DNA from: Acidobacteriota bacterium
Lineage (GTDB): Bacteria; Acidobacteriota; Terriglobia; Terriglobales; Acidobacteriaceae
Assembly (NCBI GenBank): GCA_018268755.1
Contig: JAFDVW010000033.1
Coordinates: 1 to 55,641, forward strand
Direction of reading: 5' to 3'
DNA length: 55,641 bases
Shown here: positions 1-7,050 of the stretch, piece after piece
Numbering within the stretch: the first letter of the stretch is position 1
Layout of the letters: each line of letters opens with the position of its first letter
The notes under the pieces: generated by a model
Database searches by the model: none
Told to the model about the DNA's origin: nothing
What the model saw: only the letters and a program-made list of their open reading frames with translations
Made by a program: the position numbers and the translations under genes

Positions 1-996
1 ACCGACACCATGGACACCTTCGTCGATTCGTCCTGGTACTTCTATCGCTATACCGATGCGCGCAACGAGCAGGCGCCGTTCGATGCGAAGACGGCCAACT
101 ATTGGTTTCCCATTGACCAGTACATCGGCGGGGTCGAGCACGCCATTTTGCACCTCATCTACTCGCGCTTTTGGACCAAATTCATGCGCGACATGGGTCT
201 GATCCGGAATGACGAGCCGGCCGAGCGCCTGTTTACCCAGGGCATGGTCATCAAGGACGGCGCCAAAATGTCGAAGAGCCTGGGCAATGTGGTATCGCCC
301 GACGACATGGTGAAGCGCTACGGCGCGGACGCCGCCCGTCTCTATAGCTTGTTTGCCGCCCCGCCTGACCGCGATCTCGACTGGCAGGACTCCGGCATTG
401 AGGGTATCCAGCGCTTTCTGGGCCGGGTGTATCGTTTCGTGGTGCGCAACAGCGCGCCCCAGCCTGCATCTTCGGATCCGGCGGCCGGCCCCTTACAGCG
501 GCAGATCGAACGCAAGCTCCACCAGACCATCAAGCGCGTGACGGATGACTTTCAGGGGCGCTGGCACTTCAATACCTGCATCGCCGCCATCATGGAGTTG
601 ACTAACGAACTCTACGCCGTGGAAGAGAAGGCGGGCCGCCATGGCATTCCGCCGGCCTTGCTAGAGGAGGTGCAGCGCAGCCTGGTGCTTCTGCTGGCCC
701 CCTTCGCCCCGTACTTGTCCCATGAGCTCTGGGAGATGCTGGGAGAGCAGGGAAGCCTGCTGCGCGCGCCCTGGCCGAAGTACGACCCGGTCTTAGCCAA
801 GGAAGACGAAATTGAGGTTCCGGTGCAGATCAACGGCAAGCTGCGCAGCCGGGTGGTGGTTCCGGCGGAATCCTCCCAGGAAGTGGTCCTGGAGGCCGCC
901 CGTGGCGAGGAGAAGGTCAAAGCCGCCTTGGCCGGTAAGCAGGTGGTCAAGGAGATCTACGTGCCTGGGAAGCTGGTGAATTTCGTGGTGCGCTAA
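1..996 (+). CDS. leuS: Leucyl-tRNA synthetase, C-terminal part (5' end outside window)
   Basis: Class I aminoacyl-tRNA synthetase that charges tRNA-Leu in the cytoplasm. The reading frame is already open at base 1 and runs 331 codons to TAA at 994-996, so only the C-terminal third to half is present; full-length bacterial LeuRS has about 820-860 residues. Seen here: the end of the catalytic domain with the KMSKS loop (AKMSKSLGN), followed by the all-helical anticodon-binding domain and the small C-terminal domain (VQINGKLR, ending KLVNFVVR), all typical of bacterial LeuS. The ATG at base 10 is internal and not the start. A GC-rich hairpin follows the stop codon. Confidence 0.97.
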   Translation, partial: TDTMDTFVDSSWYFYRYTDARNEQAPFDAKTANYWFPIDQYIGGVEHAILHLIYSRFWTKFMRDMGLIRNDEPAERLFTQGMVIKDGAKMSKSLGNVVSPDDMVKRYGADAARLYSLFAAPPDRDLDWQDSGIEGIQRFLGRVYRFVVRNSAPQPASSDPAAGPLQRQIERKLHQTIKRVTDDFQGRWHFNTCIAAIMELTNELYAVEEKAGRHGIPPALLEEVQRSLVLLLAPFAPYLSHELWEMLGEQGSLLRAPWPKYDPVLAKEDEIEVPVQINGKLRSRVVVPAESSQEVVLEAARGEEKVKAALAGKQVVKEIYVPGKLVNFVVR

Positions 997-1032
997 GCCG
1001 GGGGCATAGCCTGGTGATTTCCAGCCCCGGCT
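996..1032 (+). terminator. Hairpin after leuS
   Basis: AGCCGGGG (996-1003) pairs with CCCCGGCT (1025-1032) across a 21-nt loop, directly after the leuS stop. No T-tract follows, so it is at best a weak or factor-assisted terminator. Confidence 0.35.
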
Positions 1033-1107
1033 GACTTCCCGCCCGGAACAGGGTAAGATCGTACTTCTTTTTTGCTCCTTGAGTTGGACAGCTTGAGCCC
1101 ATTATCC

Positions 1108-1434
1108 ATGGTTCTTTCCTTGACAGCTGCCTTCACTCGCTGTGCCCTCATTTTGGCCTGGGTGCAGGGGGTGTTGCTGGTGCCGCTGGCCCTCATTCTC
1201 CAGGAGTCTTCCAGTAAGAGTAGCATTTACAATATCTTATGGGCTCTGGTCTTTGGCTTTGCCACGCTCAATATTCTCGGCCTGGTGGCCAAGCGGTTTG
1301 AGCCGGAGCGCAACCGCTTCAGTTTTGGCGAAATGCTGGCCGTCATGGTGGTGGTGGTGGCCATTTTGCTCCTAGGCTGGGAAATGCTCTACGTGTTCGG
1401 CGTCCTGCCCATCAAGTTGGAGCCGCATTACTGA
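1108..1434 (+). CDS. Small membrane protein of unknown function
   Basis: Predicted 108-residue integral membrane protein that I do not recognise. Three hydrophobic stretches are visible: about residues 8-28 (from CALILAWVQG), 36-55 (ILWALVFGFATLNILGLV) and 75-95 (MLAVMVVVVAILLLGWEML). A charged loop (KRFEPERNRFSF) lies between the last two. The C-terminus is short and polar. An in-frame TTG at 1072 would add 12 residues, but ATG 1108 is the simpler start because it sits just before the first hydrophobic segment. A TAAGAT hexamer at 1053-1058 could serve as -10. It lies between leuS and a small zinc-ribbon-like protein; nothing in the context suggests a role. Confidence 0.7.
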   Translation: MVLSLTAAFTRCALILAWVQGVLLVPLALILQESSSKSSIYNILWALVFGFATLNILGLVAKRFEPERNRFSFGEMLAVMVVVVAILLLGWEMLYVFGVLPIKLEPHY

Positions 1435-1446
1435 GCCGGGTTGGGG

Positions 1447-1452
1447 TATGAT
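1447..1452 (+). promoter_or_regulatory. Candidate -10 element (TATGAT), very close to the start codon
   Basis: TATGAT lies only 6 nt before ATG 1459, so transcription would start at or next to the A of the ATG. No TTG-type -35 sits at normal spacing. Confidence 0.3.
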
Positions 1453-1458
1453 TTGGCC

Positions 1459-1767
1459 ATGGCGAAGTCCACCCCAGCTTTCGAGGTCACCTGCCCCTGC
1501 TGTCAGGCGGTTTTGAAAGTTGACCCGCAGGAAAAGGCGGTTATTGCCCACACCGCCGCGGTCAAGCCCAAAACCTTTAACGATATCGAAGAGGCGGCCC
1601 GGGCCATGAAGGAGCAGGACAGCCGGCGGGATTCCATCTTCCGGCAGTCCGTCGAGGCACAGAAACACGCCTCCGACTTGCTGGAGAAAAAGTTCCAGGA
1701 AGCTCTGCGCAAGGCCAAGGAATCGCCCGATACCGGCAAACCTATCCGCGATTTTGATCTGGATTAA
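1459..1767 (+). CDS. Small hypothetical protein with an N-terminal CxxC-type zinc-ribbon stub
   Basis: 102-residue soluble protein not assigned to a named family. The N-terminus carries a CPCC cluster (VTCPCCQAVLKVD), which resembles half of a zinc ribbon. No second CxxC pair follows, so any metal site would need dimerisation or other ligands. The rest is highly charged and probably helical (EEAARAMKEQDSRRD onward, then LLEKKFQEALRKAKE), possibly a coiled coil, ending in the acidic tail RDFDLD. ATG 1459 is chosen over the upstream TTG 1441 because the CPCC region starts ten residues later and a TATGAT hexamer lies between the two. No membrane segment or signal peptide is visible. Confidence 0.75.
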   Translation: MAKSTPAFEVTCPCCQAVLKVDPQEKAVIAHTAAVKPKTFNDIEEAARAMKEQDSRRDSIFRQSVEAQKHASDLLEKKFQEALRKAKESPDTGKPIRDFDLD

Positions 1768-1840
1768 GGCCCCTTACGCGGTGTTGCGCTGCGGCCCAAA
1801 TCCCTGGCAAGTTCCTGCTGTGTGGATTTGACATCCGTCG

Positions 1841-1846
1841 TAAAAT
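1841..1846 (+). promoter_or_regulatory. Candidate -10 element (TAAAAT) before the GDPD gene
   Basis: TAAAAT ends 9 nt before ATG 1856, again implying a leaderless or near-leaderless transcript. The TTGACA at 1828-1833 is only 7 bp upstream and cannot act as its -35. Confidence 0.3.
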
Positions 1847-1855
1847 GGCGCTTTC

Positions 1856-2524
1856 ATGCCTGCCCGCCCCTTGCTCCTCGGTCATCGGGGGAGCCGTAAG
1901 ACGCCCTCGGTAGCGGAGAATTCGTTTGCTGCCTTCGACCTCAGCCTGCAACATGGTTGCGATGGCTTTGAGTTCGATCTGCGCCTGACCCTGGATGGCT
2001 GCCCCATCATCAGCCACGACGCCAGGGGCCATGGCAAAGTCATCTCCCACACCCGTTGCGCCCAGCTTGCTGGATTTCCCCGCCTGGAAGAGGTGGTGCA
2101 ACGCTACGCGGGCCGCGCCTTTCTGGACCTTGAGATCAAGGTGGCAGGCATGGAGTCCAGCGTATTGGCCGCTCTGCGTCACCGCATGCCTGCGCGCAAT
2201 TTCGTGGTCTCCTCGTTTCTTCCCGATGTGGTGCTGAATCTCAAGGCCCGCAGCGCCTCGGTCCTGGTAGGCATCATCTGCGAGCATCCCCGCCAGTTAG
2301 TGCACTGGCGCAAATTGCCGGTGGATTACGTCATCGTGCACCGCAGCCTGGTGACCCGCAAGTTGGTGCAGGCAGTGCAGGATGACGGCCGCCGCGTGCT
2401 GGTCTGGACGGTGAACGACAAGGCCACCATGCTGCGCCTGGCTGGATGGGGCGTAGATGGCATTATTTCCGACAATACCAGGCTGCTGGGGGAGACGCTG
2501 GGCAAGAACTCAGGCAAGGATTAG
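1856..2524 (+). CDS. Glycerophosphodiester phosphodiesterase
   Basis: Cytoplasmic member (222 residues, no signal peptide) of the GDPD family, which hydrolyses glycerophosphodiesters released from phospholipids to glycerol-3-phosphate and an alcohol. The TIM-barrel signature is clear. The N-terminal LLLGHRG supplies the catalytic His and Arg, EN follows at the substrate loop, FEFDLR gives the metal-binding E-x-D pair, and SHDA provides the second catalytic His. LDLEIK and the C-terminal VWTVND...GVDGIISD strand motifs complete the fold. The length matches the short UgpQ-like bacterial enzymes. No transporter gene (ugp/glp) is adjacent, so the substrate is not defined by context. Confidence 0.92.
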   Translation: MPARPLLLGHRGSRKTPSVAENSFAAFDLSLQHGCDGFEFDLRLTLDGCPIISHDARGHGKVISHTRCAQLAGFPRLEEVVQRYAGRAFLDLEIKVAGMESSVLAALRHRMPARNFVVSSFLPDVVLNLKARSASVLVGIICEHPRQLVHWRKLPVDYVIVHRSLVTRKLVQAVQDDGRRVLVWTVNDKATMLRLAGWGVDGIISDNTRLLGETLGKNSGKD

Positions 2525-2634
2525 CGGGTATCCAGAAGATAGCAATTCAATAGCATGATTTGATATCCCGGGAATGGGGCAATCAAAAAGGATCTTCATT
2601 TCTCAGGGAAATACGCATCTCGATCTCTCTGCGG

Positions 2635-2640
2635 TATCAT
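2635..2640 (+). promoter_or_regulatory. Candidate -10 element (TATCAT) overlapping the first mqnE ATG
   Basis: TATCAT covers the first base pairs of ATG 2639. If used, the start site falls at about 2647, which would make ATG 2648 the real, leaderless start of mqnE. No convincing -35. Confidence 0.28.
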
Positions 2641-3778
2641 GAATCCAATGCATACCCTTCACGCCTTTCAGACGGATGACCCGCGCCTGACCCCGATTCA
2701 TGCCAAAGTGGTGGCGGGAGAGCGCCTCAGCCCCGAGGATGCGCTGACCCTCTACCGCACTGGTGACATCCTTGCCGTGGGCTGGATGGCCAATTTGGTC
2801 CGCGAGCGGCTGCACGGTGACACGACGTACTTCAACGTGAACCGCCATATTAATCCCACCAATGTCTGCGTGGCAGCCTGCCGCCTGTGCGCCTTCGGCC
2901 GCAAAAAAGATACCGACGGCTCCTACACCATGGCCCTCGAAGAGGCCTTCCAGACGGCGGCTTCGGGATATAGTGAAGCGGTCACCGAGTTTCATATTGT
3001 TGGCGGCCTGCATCCCGACCTGCCGTTCCAGTATTTTCTCGATCTGGTCTCCGGCCTAAAGGAGCGGTTCCCGCAGGTGCATTTGAAGGCCTTCACCATG
3101 GTCGAGGTCGCCTATCTGGCCAAGCGTGCCAAGCTCTCCATTAAAGAGACCCTGGAAAAAATGAAGGCGGCGGGGGTCGATTCGCTTCCCGGCGGCGGGG
3201 CCGAGATTTTTGCCGACCGCGTGCGGCACATCATTTGCGACCACAAGATCGACGGCAGCGAGTGGCTGGACACTGCCCGGCTGGCCCACCAGATCGGCCT
3301 CAAGTCGAATGCGACCATGCTTTATGGGCACGTGGAGAACGACGAAGACCGCGTCGACCATCTGCTCAAGCTGCGCGAGCTACAGGATGAAACCGGCGGC
3401 TTCCAGACATTTATTCCACTGGCCTTCCACCCGGACAATACCGCGCTGGAGCACCTGCCCCGGACCACCGGCATGCTCGACATCAAGCAGATCGCGGTCA
3501 GCCGTCTGGTGCTCGACAACTTCCCGCACATCAAGTCCTACTGGCAGATGATGACGCCCAAGATCGCGCAAATCTCTCTGCGTTTTGGCGCGGATGACAT
3601 CGACGGCACCGTGGTCGAAGAGAAGATTTACCACGATGCCGGCGCTACTACTCCGCAAGGTATGCGCAGGCAGGACCTGGAGCGACTGATTAAGGAAGCC
3701 GGACGGAAGCCCTTCGAGCGCGACACTTTGTATCGCCCCGTGACTCGCACGGAGACGTCGGTGACGGTGGCCGTGTAG
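2639..3778 (+). CDS. mqnE: Aminofutalosine synthase (menaquinone biosynthesis, futalosine pathway)
   Basis: Radical SAM enzyme of 379 residues that joins 3-[(1-carboxyvinyl)oxy]benzoate to adenosine to give aminofutalosine, the second committed step of the futalosine menaquinone route. The [4Fe-4S] motif C-x3-C-x2-C is seen in NVCVAACRLCAFGRK. Family blocks follow: HIVGGLHPDLPF, LKAFTMVE, DSLPGGGAEIF, NATMLYGHVE, HLLKLRELQDETGGF, FIPLAFHP and GADDIDGTVVEEKIYH. These match MqnE rather than MqnC (dehypoxanthine futalosine cyclase). The start is uncertain: ATG 2639 overlaps a -10-like hexamer and ATG 2648 (three codons in) is an alternative. No other mqn gene lies in the window, so the pathway must be scattered. 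Confidence 0.95.
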   Translation: MNPMHTLHAFQTDDPRLTPIHAKVVAGERLSPEDALTLYRTGDILAVGWMANLVRERLHGDTTYFNVNRHINPTNVCVAACRLCAFGRKKDTDGSYTMALEEAFQTAASGYSEAVTEFHIVGGLHPDLPFQYFLDLVSGLKERFPQVHLKAFTMVEVAYLAKRAKLSIKETLEKMKAAGVDSLPGGGAEIFADRVRHIICDHKIDGSEWLDTARLAHQIGLKSNATMLYGHVENDEDRVDHLLKLRELQDETGGFQTFIPLAFHPDNTALEHLPRTTGMLDIKQIAVSRLVLDNFPHIKSYWQMMTPKIAQISLRFGADDIDGTVVEEKIYHDAGATTPQGMRRQDLERLIKEAGRKPFERDTLYRPVTRTETSVTVAV

Positions 3779-3781
3779 CTT

Positions 3782-3932
3782 TTGGTCGTTAGCCATTAGC
3801 CGTTAGCAATTAGCCTTTAGCTCAAGCATCTGTGCGGGCCGCATAGACCATCCAACTCATTTTCGCGCGCGTCAGCGCTGATTTCGCCACAGGCCAACGG
3901 CCAACGGCTAATTGCTAACGACCAACGACCAA
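3782..3932. repeat. Inverted pair of 7-bp tandem repeats (six heptamers each side)
   Basis: The left arm (3782-3823) reads as six heptamers: TTGGTCG, TTAGCCA, TTAGCCG, TTAGCAA, TTAGCCT, TTAGCTC. The right arm (3891-3932) reads AGGCCAA, CGGCCAA, CGGCTAA, TTGCTAA, CGACCAA, CGACCAA, which is the same unit on the other strand. The arms share the exact 15-mer CGTTAGCAATTAGCC (3801-3815) and its complement (3906-3920), and enclose 67 unrelated bases. It fills the space between mqnE and the AI-2E-type gene and ends ten bases before that gene's ATG. Shorter runs of the same heptamer occur at 27290 and 55386. Confidence 0.8.
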
Positions 3933-3942
3933 CGACTGCTTT

Positions 3943-4440
3943 ATGGATTTCCGTTCCCATCTTCACCTTACCGGCTCAGCCCTCAAGCATTGGTTGATTG
4001 CCCAGCTGCAGGACTCCATTGCCGTTGGACTGCTTTGGTTTGTAGGCCTCTATTTCCTGAAAGTCCCGCTGGCCCCGCTCTGGGCGCTGCTGGCGGCGAT
4101 CCTGCAGATGATTCCGCACTTTGGCCCGGTGCTGAGTGTGATTGGCCCGGGGATGGCCGCGACCATTGCCTGGCAGGGCTGGGAGCGCCTGCTTTATGTG
4201 CTCATCCTTTACGCGGTCATTGCCATGGTGGATGGCTTTCTCCTGCAGCCCTACCTCATGCGCCGCACCGCCAAAGTGCCCATGTGGGCATCCATCCTGG
4301 CCCCCATTGCGCTGGGATTTCTGATTCCGTTCTGGGGGATTCTGCTGGCCCCGCCCCTGCTGGCGGTGATCTACGCCTACAAGAGAAGAAATGAGGCTTC
4401 AGGCGATCGCCAAAGCAATCCCGGTATCGAGGTTCCGTGA
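3943..4440 (+). CDS. AI-2E-family permease, C-terminal half only
   Basis: 165-residue polytopic membrane protein matching the C-terminal half of AI-2E/PerM family transporters, which normally have about 340-370 residues. The family signature region is present: LWALLAAILQMIPHFGPVLS, then AIVDG-like AMVDGFLLQPYLM, then the hydrophobic hairpin ending FWGILLAPPLLAVIYAYK. Four to five membrane segments remain, but the N-terminal helices and the pore-forming middle domain are absent. The heptamer repeat and the mqnE end lie immediately upstream, leaving no room for the missing half. It is either a natural short form or a 5'-truncated remnant; the frame itself is intact. Its last 42 bases overlap the end of the convergent PhyH gene. 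Confidence 0.75.
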   Translation: MDFRSHLHLTGSALKHWLIAQLQDSIAVGLLWFVGLYFLKVPLAPLWALLAAILQMIPHFGPVLSVIGPGMAATIAWQGWERLLYVLILYAVIAMVDGFLLQPYLMRRTAKVPMWASILAPIALGFLIPFWGILLAPPLLAVIYAYKRRNEASGDRQSNPGIEVP

Positions 4441-5088
4441 ACCTGCATATTCGATGTGCAGGACCCGGCGGCTCTCAGCGGAAAGTGATTTTGAGGAAGA
4501 GTGGAGCAGGAGTGGCCGCATCACTAGAATTCCGCCCTGCGGCACGAGGCAAGGAACAGGAGGGATGACCTCGGCGAGGTCGTGGATTTCATCGTCGTTG
4601 AGCACTCCCCGCGTATGTGTGCCCGGAAGCACACGCAAGGCGCCATTTCTTTCATGGCAATCGTCGAGATGAATCCGTAGCGTCAGAATCCTCCGTAACG
4701 CCGAGTCCGGGGCATGAGCATACAGAATGCCCTCCTTGGTAGACCAAGGACCCCAACCGGGCAAGTTGTGCCGAACCTGCATCGGCAAAGCGGTATCTTG
4801 GTGCCAGACCACCAGCCAGTTGGAGTCCTGGGATTTGTCGAAAAATGTCGCCCGATAGGGGATGGCTTCGTCTCCTAGAACCGAACGTGCGATATCCAAT
4901 AATCTGGAGTCGTGTGCCAAAAATTCCACCGGCCGGTAGGAGAGCGCATGCCGAATGCCCGCCCGGCTGCGCGATAAGTCGGAGTGCGTCAGGGTTTCTC
5001 CCAGCGCCAGCATCTCCCGCGGGTGCAGAATTCCCGGCAAAATCGCGAATCCGTTCTGCTCGACCGATTCCTGCCAGGGCCATGTCAT
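4399..5088 (-). CDS. Phytanoyl-CoA dioxygenase (PhyH) family Fe(II)/2-oxoglutarate oxygenase
   Basis: Non-haem iron, 2-oxoglutarate-dependent oxygenase of 229 residues with unknown substrate. The iron triad is visible: H96-x-D98 in VVWHQDTAL and the distal H196 in LLLHSSSKS. It is followed by the 2-oxoglutarate-binding Arg in ESRRVLHIEYA. The block RIHLDDCHERNGALRVLPG is the PhyH strand-turn signature. ATG 5088 is chosen because AGGAG sits 6 nt upstream; a GTG at 5112 would add eight residues. The gene is convergent with, and overlaps by 42 bp, the AI-2E-type gene. It is divergent from yebC. No pathway neighbours indicate a substrate. Confidence 0.88.
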   Translation of the reverse strand: MTWPWQESVEQNGFAILPGILHPREMLALGETLTHSDLSRSRAGIRHALSYRPVEFLAHDSRLLDIARSVLGDEAIPYRATFFDKSQDSNWLVVWHQDTALPMQVRHNLPGWGPWSTKEGILYAHAPDSALRRILTLRIHLDDCHERNGALRVLPGTHTRGVLNDDEIHDLAEVIPPVPCLVPQGGILVMRPLLLHSSSKSLSAESRRVLHIEYAGSRNLDTGIALAIA

Positions 5089-5116
5089 TCCCGGCTCCTG
5101 ATGTCCAAGCACATGC

Positions 5117-5122
5117 TATAAT
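5117..5122 (+). promoter_or_regulatory. Candidate -10 element (TATAAT) for yebC
   Basis: A perfect TATAAT in the divergent PhyH/yebC gap would give a leader of about 95 nt for yebC. The -35 region is poor. Confidence 0.4.
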
Positions 5123-5223
5123 TTTACTTCGCCTGCTATGGTTTCGAGGTAATCCAAATGGTCTCCTCTAAAGGCGAATCCAAGCGCAACGCACTGCGAC
5201 ATTTTTAGGAACGAGGTCTTCCC

Positions 5224-5973
5224 ATGTCCGGGCATTCTAAATGGGCAACAATCAAGCATAAAAAAGGCGCCCTCGACGCCAAGCGCGGCAAGATTTTCAC
5301 CCGCCTGATCAAAGAAATCAGCATTGCCGCGAAGAATGGCGGCGGTGATCCCAACATGAATCCCCGCCTGCGTACCGCCGTGGCCGCCGCCAAAGCGGAA
5401 AACATGCCTGCCGACAACATTAAGCGCGCCATCCAGCGCGGCACCGGCGAATTGCCCGGCGTAAGCTATGAAGAATTTTCTCTGGAAGGGTACGGTCCGG
5501 GCGGCGTGGCCATCCTGCTCGACATCAATACCGACAATCGCAATCGCACGGTGAGCGAAATCCGCCATGCTTTCGGCAAAAACGGCGGCAACATGGCCGA
5601 AGCCGGCGCGGTTTCCTGGATGTTCCAGAAGAAGGGCGACATCGTCATTCCCAAGGCAGCCGCCAAAGAGGACGACCTCATGAATATCGTCCTCGAAGCC
5701 GGCGCGGAAGACCTGCGTGACGATGGCGATAACTGGGAAATCCTCAGCGAGCCCGCGGCCTATGAGGCCGTGCTCGAGGCGGTCAAGAAGGCCGGCATTA
5801 CGCCTTCCTCTTCCAGCGTGGCCATGATTCCGCAAAACTACATCAAGCTGGAAGGTTCGCAGGCCTCGCAGATGATTCGTCTGGTGGAAGCTCTGGAAGA
5901 GCACGACGACGTGCAGAACCTGCACTCCAACTTCGATATCGACGAGAAGCTGTTGGAAGAAGTCGCGACCTAG
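5224..5973 (+). CDS. yebC: YebC/PmpR-family DNA-binding or translation regulator
   Basis: Full-length (249 residues) member of the widespread YebC family. These proteins act as transcriptional regulators in some bacteria (PmpR) and as ribosome-associated factors that help translate proline-rich stretches in others. Visible hallmarks are the N-terminus MSGHSKWATIKHKKGALDAK, the three-helix domain with KNGGGDP and NMPADNIKRAIQRG, the SLEGYGPGGVAILL block of domain 2, and GNMAEAGAVSWMF. The acidic C-terminal half is typical. ATG 5224 follows an AGGAACGAGG-like ribosome site. It stands alone, ending in a strong intrinsic terminator; ruvC/ruvA, common neighbours elsewhere, are not adjacent. Confidence 0.96.
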   Translation: MSGHSKWATIKHKKGALDAKRGKIFTRLIKEISIAAKNGGGDPNMNPRLRTAVAAAKAENMPADNIKRAIQRGTGELPGVSYEEFSLEGYGPGGVAILLDINTDNRNRTVSEIRHAFGKNGGNMAEAGAVSWMFQKKGDIVIPKAAAKEDDLMNIVLEAGAEDLRDDGDNWEILSEPAAYEAVLEAVKKAGITPSSSSVAMIPQNYIKLEGSQASQMIRLVEALEEHDDVQNLHSNFDIDEKLLEEVAT

Positions 5974-5992
5974 CCAGCTTCCTGACGACCTC

Positions 5993-6022
5993 AAGCCGCC
6001 CGCAGGGGCGGCTTTTGTTTTT
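5993..6022 (+). terminator. Intrinsic terminator of yebC
   Basis: AAGCCGCCC (5993-6001), GCAG loop, GGGCGGCTT (6006-6014), then TTGTTTTT: a nine-bp GC-rich stem with a T-tract. Confidence 0.88.
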
Positions 6023-6108
6023 GCCGGGGTCCGGGGCGGACGAAAAGCCCAAGGACCCTAGTTTTCTGCGGGGATTCCTGTACTGGGGAACCAAACTTTT
6101 CAACATGA

Positions 6109-6132
6109 CTGTGGAAAACGCTGTGGAGAACG
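6109..6132 (+). repeat. Tandem 12-bp repeat containing two DnaA-box-like nonamers
   Basis: CTGTGGAAAACG (6109-6120) is followed at once by CTGTGGAGAACG (6121-6132). Each contains a nonamer (TGTGGAAAA, TGTGGAGAA) one base from the DnaA box complement TGTGGATAA. It lies in the otherwise empty 270-bp gap between yebC and tlyA; the rest of that gap shows only the yebC terminator and a TATACT hexamer at 6140. Confidence 0.4.
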
Positions 6133-6243
6133 TGGCAACTATACTCTTAAGTAATTCACTGGCATGGACTTCTACTCCTTGCACACTTCTGGGTGCTGGC
6201 ACTTTGGTGGTAAGGTGCGATTTGCCGGACAAGGGCTGAGCAT

Positions 6244-6993
6244 TTGAAAATCCGCTTGGACAAATTACTGTTGCAGCGCGGCCTGGCCCCCTCCCGGGAG
6301 CGCGCCCAGGCGTTGATCCTGGCGGGAAAGGTCCTGGTGCAGGAGCAAAAGGTCACCAAGGCCGGGGCGTCGGTCGAGGAGGAGGCGGAAATCCGCCTGC
6401 TCGGCGATGATCTGAAATACGTCAGCCGCGGCGGGCTCAAACTGGAAAAAGCTCTGCAACACTGGCAGATCGATGTGCGCGGCCGAACCTGCCTCGATGT
6501 CGGCGCCTCGACCGGCGGCTTTACCGACTGTCTCCTGCAGCATGGGGCCTCGAAGGTGATCGCGGTCGATACCGGGCACGGGCAAATCGATTTCCGGCTG
6601 CGGCAGGACCCACGGGTTCGCCTGCTCGAAAAGACCAATGCCCGCTACCTCACTGCGGAACAACTGGGGGAGCCTGCCGCCTTCCTCGCCATGGACGTAT
6701 CGTTTATCTCCGCGACACTGGTTCTGCCCGCGGTAGTCGCCGCCGCTTTCGGGGAACACCCGGAGGCCCGCGCCGGGAAGTCGCTGGTGGTTCTGGTCAA
6801 GCCGCAATTTGAAGCCGGGCGCGAGCAAGTGGGCAAGGGTGGCATTGTGCGCGACCCGGAGGCGCAGCAGGCGGCGGTCGAGAAAGTGCGGGCCGCGCTG
6901 CAGGCGCTGGGCTGCCTCTCCACCGCCGTCATCGACTCGCCGATCCTGGGAACGGAAGGCAATCGCGAGTTCCTGCTCTACGCCGTGTTCTGA
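6244..6993 (+). CDS. tlyA: TlyA-family rRNA 2'-O-methyltransferase (hemolysin A family)
   Basis: 249-residue protein made of an N-terminal S4 RNA-binding domain (about 1-62: IRLDKLLLQRGLAPSRERAQ) and an FtsJ-like Rossmann methyltransferase domain (about 80-245). The methyltransferase part shows SRGGLKLEKAL, the SAM-binding LDVGASTGGFTDCLL, AMDVSFISATLVLP and VVLVKPQFEAGR. In mycobacteria the family 2'-O-methylates 16S and 23S rRNA cytidines; the hemolysin name is historical. Start: TTG 6244, the only start giving the complete S4 domain (KIRLDKLL), with AAGGGCTGAG upstream as a weak ribosome site. It precedes nadK on the same strand, an arrangement also common elsewhere, but a terminator-like hairpin lies between them. 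Confidence 0.94.
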   Translation: MKIRLDKLLLQRGLAPSRERAQALILAGKVLVQEQKVTKAGASVEEEAEIRLLGDDLKYVSRGGLKLEKALQHWQIDVRGRTCLDVGASTGGFTDCLLQHGASKVIAVDTGHGQIDFRLRQDPRVRLLEKTNARYLTAEQLGEPAAFLAMDVSFISATLVLPAVVAAAFGEHPEARAGKSLVVLVKPQFEAGREQVGKGGIVRDPEAQQAAVEKVRAALQALGCLSTAVIDSPILGTEGNREFLLYAVF

Positions 6994-7029
6994 GGCCGGA
7001 AGATCCGCCCGCGACGTCCCCGGCCTTTT
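6993..7029 (+). terminator. Probable intrinsic terminator of tlyA
   Basis: AGGCCGG (6993-6999) pairs with CCGGCCT (7020-7026), followed by TTT; 20-nt loop. It begins inside the tlyA stop codon and ends just before the candidate nadK -10. Confidence 0.45.
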
Positions 7030-7034
7030 CCTTG

Positions 7035-7040
7035 TACAAT
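7035..7040 (+). promoter_or_regulatory. Candidate -10 element (TACAAT) for nadK
   Basis: TACAAT ends 10 nt before ATG 7051. The bases between are a T-run with no ribosome-binding site, which suggests an almost leaderless transcript. Confidence 0.4.
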
Positions 7041-7050
7041 CTTTTTTCTT

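Noticed and set aside
1828..1846. TTGACA followed by TAAAAT as a full promoter for the GDPD gene
   Set aside because: Only 7 bp separate the hexamers, far too short for sigma-70 spacing.
3782..3932. CRISPR-like array
   Set aside because: The units are 7 bp, contiguous without spacers and inverted as a block; no cas genes.
5116..5994. 292-codon minus-strand open frame opposite yebC
   Set aside because: Runs through the yebC promoter region and the whole of yebC; no motif.
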